From UBA5486 sp036744795 (GTDB lineage: Bacteria; Bacillota; UBA4882; UBA10575): 17,857 bases of DNA. Location: the NCBI GenBank assembly GCA_036744795.1, contig DAIOHK010000043.1:1-17857 (forward strand), written 5' to 3'. The notes beneath the pieces were generated by a model. That model was not told where the DNA came from. It worked only from the letters and a program-made list of their open reading frames with translations, and did not search any database. Shown piece after piece: positions 8,132-14,763 of the stretch (position 1 is the first letter of the stretch; each line of letters begins with the position of its first letter). A program made the translations under genes and the position numbers.

Positions 8132-8902
8132 TTATTGCAACTTTTCAGCTGAGTCTGGTTCCAAATATAGTACGGCTTGCTTATGCTGGCGAAGAATTGA
8201 TGCCGGGCACTCTGTTGTTATTTTACCATTAATAGTTTTAGCTACCGCTTCACTCTTCGTCTTACCGGGTACAATACAAAAGATCCTTTCAGCCGACATA
8301 ATTGTCGGAATAGTCATGCTCAAAGCCTTAGTTGGAACTTTATTAAGTGCTTCAAAACAGCCATCATTTACCTGTTGCTGCCGGCATTTTAGATCCATAT
8401 CTACAATCTTAACAATCTTGGGATCATTAAAATCAGCCACTGCTGGATCATTAAAAGCAATATGCCCATTCTCACCAATACCGATACAGGCAATATCGAT
8501 AGAATGTTCTTGTAATAAACTGCTATAGCGCAAGCATTCCTTTTCTGGATCAGTAGCAGTGCCATCCATATAATAAACCTGTCCAGGTTTGACTTGATCA
8601 AAAAGGTGTTCTTTTAAAAAGCGGGTAAACCGTTGTGGAGCTTCTGCTGTTAGGCCAATATACTCATCCAAATGAAAAGCAATCACTTTTGACCAATCAA
8701 TGTCAGGTATCTGAATTAAAGTTGCCAAAAATTCATTTTGTGATGGCGCGGCGGCAAAAGCCATTGTAACCGATCCTCGCTTAGTAATTAACTCTTTCAT
8801 CGCTTCCTTAACTGCCTTAGCAGCTGCCTCTCCCATTGTTTGCCGAGTAGAATAAACCTCTACTCTAAGTTTGTCAGCTGTTAGTTTCTTTATTTTACTC
8901 AT
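8132..8902 (-). CDS. nagB: Glucosamine-6-phosphate deaminase-like protein
   Basis: This 256-residue member of the NagB/RpiA/SoxB-derived fold would convert an aminohexose phosphate to a ketohexose phosphate plus ammonia. The catalytic loop Asp is at 79 in FHLDEYIGL, and the second active-site segment is GIGENGHIAFNDP at 141-153. Against E. coli NagB (GVGNDGHIAFNEP), His143 is kept (His147), Asp141 aligns with Asn145 and Glu148 with Asp152, and the N-terminal phosphate loop is AAAPSQNEF (51-58) rather than the usual TGSTP. It therefore belongs to a divergent NagB-like branch and its substrate could be another amino-sugar phosphate. The start is ATG with TAGGAGGAAAT 8 bases upstream, an excellent site. 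It has its own leader with inverted-repeat element 2, and a terminator-like hairpin separates it from the upstream ceramidase-family gene. Confidence 0.88.
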   Translation of the reverse strand: MSKIKKLTADKLRVEVYSTRQTMGEAAAKAVKEAMKELITKRGSVTMAFAAAPSQNEFLATLIQIPDIDWSKVIAFHLDEYIGLTAEAPQRFTRFLKEHLFDQVKPGQVYYMDGTATDPEKECLRYSSLLQEHSIDIACIGIGENGHIAFNDPAVADFNDPKIVKIVDMDLKCRQQQVNDGCFEALNKVPTKALSMTIPTIMSAERIFCIVPGKTKSEAVAKTINGKITTECPASILRQHKQAVLYLEPDSAEKLQ

Positions 8903-8950
8903 TACTTAATTTCCTCCTATTTTTAGAGATACACAATCATTTATTATCTG

Positions 8951-9030
8951 AGGGAATTGCATAATTACCTACCTTACATTTCGCACCCTTTAAGCATAAA
9001 TTACTATTTAACCAATTATACAATTCCTTA
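8951..9030. repeat. Inverted-repeat element 2, nagB leader
   Basis: The left end 8951-8967 (AGGGAATTGCATAATTA) and right end 9013-9030 (CAATTATACAATTCCTTA) are inverted copies with a few mismatches, 80 bp overall. On the minus strand the right end contains a TATAAT hexamer and the left end a CATAAT-like stretch, so the ends may overlap promoter -10 boxes for nagB. Its left portion (8960-8992) is the block shared with the ROK leader. Confidence 0.7.
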
Positions 9031-9080
9031 ATTCCAGTAGATTCTTAACTCATGAAGGAAATATTAATTAGGATTGTCAC

Positions 9081-9127
9081 AAAAAGCACGATTTCACCTG
9101 TAATATCCAAGCTCGATCATGCCTTTT
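9081..9127 (-). terminator. Terminator-like hairpin after the ceramidase-family gene
   Basis: Read on the minus strand, GCATGAT (9122-9116) pairs with ATCGTGC (9092-9086), with one G-U pair, flanked by AAAAG before and TTTTT after. The 23-base loop can form a small inner stem. The T-run directly after the stem fits a Rho-independent terminator of moderate strength, 14 bp past the ceramidase-family stop. Confidence 0.5.
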
Positions 9128-9140
9128 GCAACAAATCCGA

Positions 9141-10460
9141 TTATAATTTATTTAACATTGTTAATAAAGTTTGAACAACATCTTCCCCTGTTCCCCTGGT
9201 TAGACGTGATGGCAGACCATAATAACGATAAGAATCATTAACTTCGTATCCGCCTTCATCATAAACACTCTTAGGTGCCACATAGCCAATATTATGATTA
9301 GTATAGCCAAGGATTACTACTCGTCGTGGGGCTCTATCTTTTTTAATCATTAAAGCAAATTCGTGAAAAAACTCACCGGGTAGTGTAGCAAATTCTATAT
9401 CTCCTATGGAAATGGCTGCTACTTCCGCCCTAAATTCAGATTCTATTTTGTTTGCCTGCCGCAGCTTCGCCATTTTTAAGGCCCACTTCTCCCAAAGCTC
9501 GGCTTGATGGTATTCTCCAAAGAAAGCACCTTTCTGCTTTAACTCAACCGCTAATTGCTTCCAAGTTTCCGCCTCTTGGAGATAAAAGTCAACCGTGCCG
9601 ACCTGCTCAAAAGGCAAAGAAATTTTCTGTGTTGTATAGCGGATGTTAAATGAACTTTGCAAAACAGCATTTTCAGAAGCTGTAAGCGCCACCCCAGCTA
9701 AAATCCGACCAAGCCTTGCTGCCTCCCGGAAGGTTCTTCGGTCATTCCCTTTTCCTTTAATGCTATCAGCAGTATTATGGCCAACATTGACATCACCAGT
9801 AGCACCATTCACAAACATAACCTGAGTTCCAGGGTATACTTGCTCTAAAGCATTTACCATATAAAAAGGATAATCTGCCGTTACTAGGAGATTGTCCGGT
9901 CCCAAAACAACCGGATGACAAGCGTAATTTACCAGTAGTGCTTTAGGCCCCTTTGCCCCCTGGAAACGCAATACTAAAACCTGGGAATCGGTAGGACCAT
10001 TTTTTTGTCTCCGGTTTTTCCCCACCGAACGGCAATCTCCCTCACCCACAAAGAGACTTACCGGCTCTAGATTCTGATTAGCCTGATAAATAGCACCCGC
10101 TATATTATTAATCAAACCGCTAAGATAGGTTGCATCAGTCTCGCCCAGGTAGGCATCTTGCAAAGTAACTGGTCCTGAATGCGTATGCGTAGCACTAAGA
10201 ATAACTGCAGACGGGTCTAAATCTGTCAATTCTGCAACTTTCTCCCGCACCTTTGCTAAAAGCTTAGTATCTACTCCGATCAGATCAGCTGAAACTAGAG
10301 CAATTTTTTCTTTCCCGTCAGCCAGAACTAAGGCCCGCGCGTATAAGGGGTCATGAACTCCACGACACCTACCTTCGCGCGCCACAAACCCGGATAATTC
10401 ACAATCAAAAGGCGGGGTAATCATTAACTTACCTGTCCCAGCCATCAACTGTTTAATCAT
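9141..10460 (-). CDS. Neutral/alkaline ceramidase-family hydrolase, cytoplasmic
   Basis: This 439-residue protein matches the N-terminal catalytic domain of neutral/alkaline non-lysosomal ceramidases, zinc amidases that cleave N-acyl bonds. Visible are ATHTHSGP at 90-97 (His92 and His94, zinc-ligand type), KNRRQKNGPTDSQ at 148-160, NYACHPVVLG at 178-187 (His182), FVNGATGDVNV at 216-226, PGEFFHEF, and the C-terminal segment NIGYVAPKSVYDEGGYEVN. True ceramidases are secreted and about 650-750 residues, with a C-terminal Ig-like domain; this protein has neither signal peptide nor that domain. Its place between a sugar dehydrogenase and NagB-like gene suggests an N-acyl amino sugar or related amide as substrate rather than a lipid; that is inference. 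ATG start with AGAAGG upstream, 25 bp after the dehydrogenase gene. Confidence 0.85.
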   Translation of the reverse strand: MIKQLMAGTGKLMITPPFDCELSGFVAREGRCRGVHDPLYARALVLADGKEKIALVSADLIGVDTKLLAKVREKVAELTDLDPSAVILSATHTHSGPVTLQDAYLGETDATYLSGLINNIAGAIYQANQNLEPVSLFVGEGDCRSVGKNRRQKNGPTDSQVLVLRFQGAKGPKALLVNYACHPVVLGPDNLLVTADYPFYMVNALEQVYPGTQVMFVNGATGDVNVGHNTADSIKGKGNDRRTFREAARLGRILAGVALTASENAVLQSSFNIRYTTQKISLPFEQVGTVDFYLQEAETWKQLAVELKQKGAFFGEYHQAELWEKWALKMAKLRQANKIESEFRAEVAAISIGDIEFATLPGEFFHEFALMIKKDRAPRRVVILGYTNHNIGYVAPKSVYDEGGYEVNDSYRYYGLPSRLTRGTGEDVVQTLLTMLNKL

Positions 10461-10485
10461 CTGTATAACCTTCTTTTCCCTGTTT

Positions 10486-11538
10486 TCATTTACTCAATGG
10501 TAAATTTATCTTTTTGCCTGTTTCTGCCGACTTATAAATAGCCAATACTAATTCTACTGCTTTTTCTCCTTCGATCCCTGAAACAATCGGCTGGCGATCC
10601 TCACGAATCGCATCCATCATATCCAAAATCTGCTGTTCGTGCGCCCAGGTGTCTTCTACCAAAGGACTAGTCGGACTTAAACCTTTGTGTTCGGAATCTT
10701 GGTCCTGACTAAAGGATGAGTCCTCTTCCAATGGCTGTTTAAACTTCCACATCACTGGATCTTCTCCAACAATGATCGCACTACCATCTGAACCAAATAT
10801 CTCTAACTTTTTGTTTATTCCATGGTACACAGATGTTGTCGCCTGAATTGTCCCTACTGCACCATTGACAAATTCTACGGCCGCGGTAACAGTATCTTCT
10901 ACTTCAATATCATGGGTCAAATGGTCTGCATAAGCAGTAACACTTTTTACATCACCCATAATCCAACGGAGAAGATCAACATTATGAATTCCTTGATTCA
11001 TTAGGGCACCGCCACCATCTTGGGCTTTAGTACCACGCCAGCCACCACTTTTATAATAATCTTCTGATCTGTAGCATATAGTAGCGGCATTGCCAATAAT
11101 TAACTGACCAAACCTTCCCTCTGTTACCGCTCGTTTCAAACTACTATATAACGGCATAAACCGGAGTTGAAAAACACATCCCAATTTTATTCCAGCTGAT
11201 TCTGCAATCGCTAAAATCTGATTTGTTCGTTCCAAAGATATATCAAGTGGCTTCTCTACCAATAAATTAACACCAGCATCAGCTGCCGCACGGCAAATAT
11301 CTAATCGCGTTCCGCTCGGCGTACAAACCGAAACAAGATCCGGTTTTTCTTTTATAAACATCTGTCGGTAATCCGAATAAGGATTACATCCAAATTCAGC
11401 AGCCACTTGTGCAGCACTCTCCGGCCTAAGGTCAGAAACCGCAACCAACTGAGCATCATCCAACCTTCTAATGGCTTTGGCATGAACCTTACCAATATTA
11501 CCGCAGCCAATTACAGCCATGCGCATTTTTTGAGTCAT
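10486..11538 (-). CDS. Gfo/Idh/MocA-family sugar dehydrogenase
   Basis: This 350-residue NAD(P)-dependent oxidoreductase has a Rossmann domain starting with VIGCGNIGKVHA (Gly11, Gly13, Gly16), the family signature VEKPLDIS at 94-101 (Lys96 catalytic) and GGALMNQGIHNVDLL at 176-190 with His185 and Asp187 in the active site. The segment WRGTKAQDGGGALMNQGIH resembles the group acting on nucleotide- or phospho-amino sugars (WlbA-like), which oxidise C3 of a hexose. Directly upstream, 40 bp away, is a DegT-type aminotransferase, the usual partner in 3-keto to 3-amino sugar conversion. Here both sit behind a sugar ABC transporter, so they might run catabolically. Exact substrate not determinable. 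Confidence 0.9.
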   Translation of the reverse strand: MTQKMRMAVIGCGNIGKVHAKAIRRLDDAQLVAVSDLRPESAAQVAAEFGCNPYSDYRQMFIKEKPDLVSVCTPSGTRLDICRAAADAGVNLLVEKPLDISLERTNQILAIAESAGIKLGCVFQLRFMPLYSSLKRAVTEGRFGQLIIGNAATICYRSEDYYKSGGWRGTKAQDGGGALMNQGIHNVDLLRWIMGDVKSVTAYADHLTHDIEVEDTVTAAVEFVNGAVGTIQATTSVYHGINKKLEIFGSDGSAIIVGEDPVMWKFKQPLEEDSSFSQDQDSEHKGLSPTSPLVEDTWAHEQQILDMMDAIREDRQPIVSGIEGEKAVELVLAIYKSAETGKKINLPLSK

Positions 11539-11578
11539 CGGCTTACATCTCCCTTACTGTGATAATTTCGCTCACCGA

Positions 11579-12799
11579 TTAGACAAATTTGCGTAAAATT
11601 TCTTTTAAGTTTGTAACCATATAATCAATGTCTTCATCTGTTAATAAAGGACTAACTTGAATAAACAAAGCCCGGGCAATTAAATCCTCTGCTGTTGGGC
11701 ACATCCCCATATGATATTCCGGGTTACCTTTATAGTGAGGGCAAGTAAACGGACATCCAGAAGGATGAACAGTTAGTTTATTGAGAACAAAAGGATAAGC
11801 ATAAGTCGGTAATCCCTGATACAATCTGGCACCCGATACCTTGCGCTCCTTACATTCTTTCTGCGCCTGAATAGCATCCTCAGCAGTAGGAAGATAAATA
11901 GCTAGAGAAACATAACTGGAACCTTCTTCATCATAATCTTTTCTCCAATGGAGATTGGGGATCTCATTGAGTCCATCAATAATCTTACGTGCATTTACTC
12001 TCATCTTATCCACAATACCCGTGATTTTTCGAATCTGCGTTAAAGCAACTGCACCTGTCAAATCACTCATGCGATAGTTTTCACCATAAAAGCCCGGACA
12101 AGTCGGATCTACCACTACATGGCCACTAGCATCTCTGATATTACCTTGATCGTGAGCCATAATTGCCCTTTTGTACAAGTTTTCATCATTAGTTATTACT
12201 AATCCGCCTTCTCCTGCGGTTATGGTTTTATTAATCTGCAAACTAAAAGTACCGATATCCCCCATTGTTCCTACATATTTCCCTTTATATTTAGCCCCAA
12301 ATGACTGTGCAGAATCTTCAATTACCTTTAGTCTATATCGTCTAGCAATCGCCATAATCCTAGTCATATCTGCACTTGAGCCCTGTAAATGAACAACCAT
12401 GATGACCTTAGTACGTGGAGTAATACAGCGTTCTAATGCTTCCGGATCCATATTCAAGCTTTCATCTACATCACAAAAGATCGGAACAGCATTACATGAA
12501 ACAACTGAACCTGCACAAGCAATGAAGGTAACAGATGGAATAATTACTTCATCTCCAGGTCCAACTCCCAGTGCTCTTAAAGACACCATCAAAGCAGCTG
12601 TACCAGAAGAAACCGCTAAAGCATGTTTAACTCCGAAAAGCTGAGTGGCTTCTTTTTCAAAAGCATTCGCTTTACCCTGCAAATTTGGTCCGTAATAACG
12701 GAATGGGGATTGATTTTCAATTACATCTGCTACTGATTGACTCTCTTCTGCTCCGTAAACAAATGCTCCTGGATAAACCGGCTTGCTCAAATCTTTCAT
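11579..12799 (-). CDS. DegT/DnrJ/EryC1/StrS-family sugar aminotransferase
   Basis: This 406-residue PLP-dependent aminotransferase exchanges keto and amino groups on sugars or cyclitols. SSGTAAL at 64-70 binds PLP phosphate, EDSAQSFGA at 161-169 gives the Asp162 that pairs with the PLP ring, and Lys191 in FSLQINKTITAGEGG is the Schiff-base lysine. A cysteine-containing C-terminal stretch (GCPFTCPHYKG, YHMGMCPTAEDL) resembles the group that includes scyllo-inosose and AHBA-type aminotransferases. The start is ATG with AGGAGAGGT. It is followed by the dehydrogenase gene and preceded by the transporter permease. Biosynthetic members usually sit in antibiotic or surface-polysaccharide clusters; here the neighbours are catabolic. 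Confidence 0.92.
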   Translation of the reverse strand: MKDLSKPVYPGAFVYGAEESQSVADVIENQSPFRYYGPNLQGKANAFEKEATQLFGVKHALAVSSGTAALMVSLRALGVGPGDEVIIPSVTFIACAGSVVSCNAVPIFCDVDESLNMDPEALERCITPRTKVIMVVHLQGSSADMTRIMAIARRYRLKVIEDSAQSFGAKYKGKYVGTMGDIGTFSLQINKTITAGEGGLVITNDENLYKRAIMAHDQGNIRDASGHVVVDPTCPGFYGENYRMSDLTGAVALTQIRKITGIVDKMRVNARKIIDGLNEIPNLHWRKDYDEEGSSYVSLAIYLPTAEDAIQAQKECKERKVSGARLYQGLPTYAYPFVLNKLTVHPSGCPFTCPHYKGNPEYHMGMCPTAEDLIARALFIQVSPLLTDEDIDYMVTNLKEILRKFV

Positions 12800-12840
12800 T
12801 ATTAGTTACCTCTCCTTCATTTATTTATTTTCTTGTATAA

Positions 12841-12869
12841 AATTAAAATACTTATATGGTATTTTAATT
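12841..12869. promoter_or_regulatory. 11-bp perfect AT palindrome between permease and aminotransferase genes
   Basis: AATTAAAATAC at 12841-12851 and GTATTTTAATT at 12859-12869 are perfect inverted repeats around 7 bases. There is no GC core or T-run, so it is a poor terminator. It could be a repressor operator or an mRNA-processing hairpin inside the operon. It lies 17 bp past the permease stop and 42 bp before the aminotransferase start. Confidence 0.4.
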
Positions 12870-12885
12870 ACAATCTCTGGCCCAA

Positions 12886-13716
12886 TTATGACTTCATCCC
12901 ACTCATCGCCATCCCGGAGATAATATGACGACGGAAAAACATAAAGACAATAACTAACGGTATAACCGAAATTGCAGTCCCCGCCATGACTGGACCATAC
13001 TCCACAGTGTACTGATTTTGGAACATCGTTAAGCCTACTTCCAACACAAAAAGCTCAGATGAATTGGTAATTATTAATGGCCAGACAAAAAAGGCCCAAC
13101 CAAACATAAAACTAAAAATTGCTAAAGCAGCTAGGGCTGATTTGGATAATGGAAGCACTACATTAAGAAAAACACGAAGCTCATTACAGCCGTCGATACG
13201 AGAAGCATCCATTAAATCGTTTGGTATCGAACCTGCTTGTTGCCGCATTAAGAAAATGCCAAAACTAGTAATAACTAAAGGAGCAATAATACCTGTATAA
13301 GTGTCAATTAATCCAGCCTTCGATATCATTAAATAGAAAGGAATCATATAACATTCAAATGGCACCATTGTTGTTCCCAAAATAATCATGAACAATGTAT
13401 TTTTAAAAGGAAAATCATATTTGGCAAAAACCGTTCCCGCAAAAGCAGAAGTAATCAAGACACAAACCGTTGATATTACACTAACTAAAACACTATTTAT
13501 GAAGTACCGGAAGATCGGTATCCGATTACAAACGCTCACAAAATTATTCCATGTAGGGCTTTTTGGGAAAAATGTCGGTGGTACGAATAATATTTCCTGT
13601 TCTGTTTTAAATGAGGATAATAACATCCAAACAAACGGGAATAACATAAGAACTACACCTAACATTAAAATAATGTGATACCACTTTTTGGCCATTTTTC
13701 TGATCTGCATATTCAT
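12886..13716 (-). CDS. Carbohydrate ABC transporter permease (MalG-type)
   Basis: This 276-residue inner-membrane protein has six predicted membrane segments (first at about 13-34) and the EAA-loop motif at about 170-190 (DASRIDGCNELRVFLNVVLP), the contact site for the ATPase. Length, the N-terminal single segment followed by a periplasmic loop, and the C-terminal tail ending SGMKS fit the MalG/UgpE group of CUT1 transporters. It starts 12 bp after the partner permease with AGGAGAGGG as ribosome binding site, so the two are translated from one mRNA. Confidence 0.95.
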   Translation of the reverse strand: MNMQIRKMAKKWYHIILMLGVVLMLFPFVWMLLSSFKTEQEILFVPPTFFPKSPTWNNFVSVCNRIPIFRYFINSVLVSVISTVCVLITSAFAGTVFAKYDFPFKNTLFMIILGTTMVPFECYMIPFYLMISKAGLIDTYTGIIAPLVITSFGIFLMRQQAGSIPNDLMDASRIDGCNELRVFLNVVLPLSKSALAALAIFSFMFGWAFFVWPLIITNSSELFVLEVGLTMFQNQYTVEYGPVMAGTAISVIPLVIVFMFFRRHIISGMAMSGMKS

Positions 13717-13728
13717 TTTACCCTCTCC

Positions 13729-14652
13729 TTAGTAGTCTTCCGTTTTAAAGAATTTAAACTGCAGCAGACTTATGATCATTACTATAGCGAATAAGACTAC
13801 CACTTGAGCAGAAGCGTAACCCATCTTAAAGTAACGGAAACCATTCTGATATATCTCATAAACTAAAACACGTACTGCCGCGGCCGGTGCTCCCTGCGTT
13901 CCGGTGGTCATAACATACACCTGTGTAAATACATTAAAAGCCTGAATGGTGGCAATAACACAAATGTAAAGGGTCATTCGTTTAAGCAGTGGAAAAGTAA
14001 TATGCCTAAAAGAATTCCAACCAACAGCACCATCAACTGCTGCAGCTTCATAGTACTGTTCAGGAATATTACGTAGACCAACAAGGAACAAAACCATATA
14101 ATATCCAAGAACTTTCCAAATACTCATGATAATAATCGAATACAATGCTATATCTGGATCTGTCAACCAACCTACTGCTTTTAAACCCATTGAAGTCAAG
14201 ACAAAATTAATAACCCCGTAGGTTCTGTCATATAACCACTTCCATATAATTGAAACCGGAACCATTGGAATCACAAAGGGTAGAAAATAGGCAAATTCAT
14301 AGAAACTACCTATACGGCTCTTTTTTTTCAGGGCCAATGCTAGAAGCAGAGCCAATATGACACTTACTAACACCACAATAATTGTAAATATTGTAGTATT
14401 AACCAAAGCAACCCCAAAAGTTTTATCTTCAAATATTTTGGCAAAGTTTTGTAACCCAATAAATGGGCGATAAGGTTTAATTAAGTTCCACCGGTGAAGA
14501 CTTAAATAAAATGTACCTAAAATTGGAATAATACGTAAAACAAGATATAAAATAACTGTAGGTATCATAACAGCCATGGCAAAACGATACTTTCTTCTTT
14601 CCAGGCCTTTAATTTTATACTTAAACTTAGTACCCGTTGATGTTTTGGGCAT
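13729..14652 (-). CDS. Carbohydrate ABC transporter permease (MalF/UgpA-type)
   Basis: This 307-residue membrane protein has a first membrane segment at about 24-46 and the EAA loop at about 202-221 (EAAAVDGAVGWNSFRHITFP), typical of the MalF/UgpA half of CUT1 sugar importers. The reading frame extends 29 codons further upstream, but I choose ATG 14652 (MPKTSTG) because GGGGGGAAG lies just before it and the extension would run through a strong hairpin at 14708-14730. No ATPase gene follows, so a shared MsmK/UgpC-type ATPase encoded elsewhere is likely. Confidence 0.95.
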   Translation of the reverse strand: MPKTSTGTKFKYKIKGLERRKYRFAMAVMIPTVILYLVLRIIPILGTFYLSLHRWNLIKPYRPFIGLQNFAKIFEDKTFGVALVNTTIFTIIVVLVSVILALLLALALKKKSRIGSFYEFAYFLPFVIPMVPVSIIWKWLYDRTYGVINFVLTSMGLKAVGWLTDPDIALYSIIIMSIWKVLGYYMVLFLVGLRNIPEQYYEAAAVDGAVGWNSFRHITFPLLKRMTLYICVIATIQAFNVFTQVYVMTTGTQGAPAAAVRVLVYEIYQNGFRYFKMGYASAQVVVLFAIVMIISLLQFKFFKTEDY

Positions 14653-14707
14653 ATACTTCCCCCCCAGTTCTTTGGTAACCATCCCTTTTTTCTTGCTTTG
14701 TATCTTG

Positions 14708-14730
14708 GGGGTGGGCAACCGGCCCACCCC
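14708..14730 (-). other. GC-rich intercistronic hairpin after the binding-protein gene
   Basis: GGGGTGGGC and GCCCACCCC form a perfect 9-bp stem around a 5-base loop. On the minus-strand mRNA it is followed by CAAGATAC, not a U-run, so it should not terminate efficiently. It sits between the binding-protein stop (14764) and the permease start, where such hairpins protect the upstream mRNA and raise binding protein relative to membrane subunits. Confidence 0.7.
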
Positions 14731-14763
14731 GTCATACAAATGTTTGTTTTTTAGAAAATAATC

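Noticed and set aside
8076..8528. 150-codon plus-strand reading frame opposite nagB
   Set aside because: It is antisense to a well-supported NagB-like gene, its composition is cysteine- and serine-rich, and it has no clear ribosome binding site.
14653..14739. 29-codon N-terminal extension of the MalF-type permease
   Set aside because: It runs through a strong hairpin, has no ribosome binding site, and the MPKTSTG start has a strong site and gives the normal family length.
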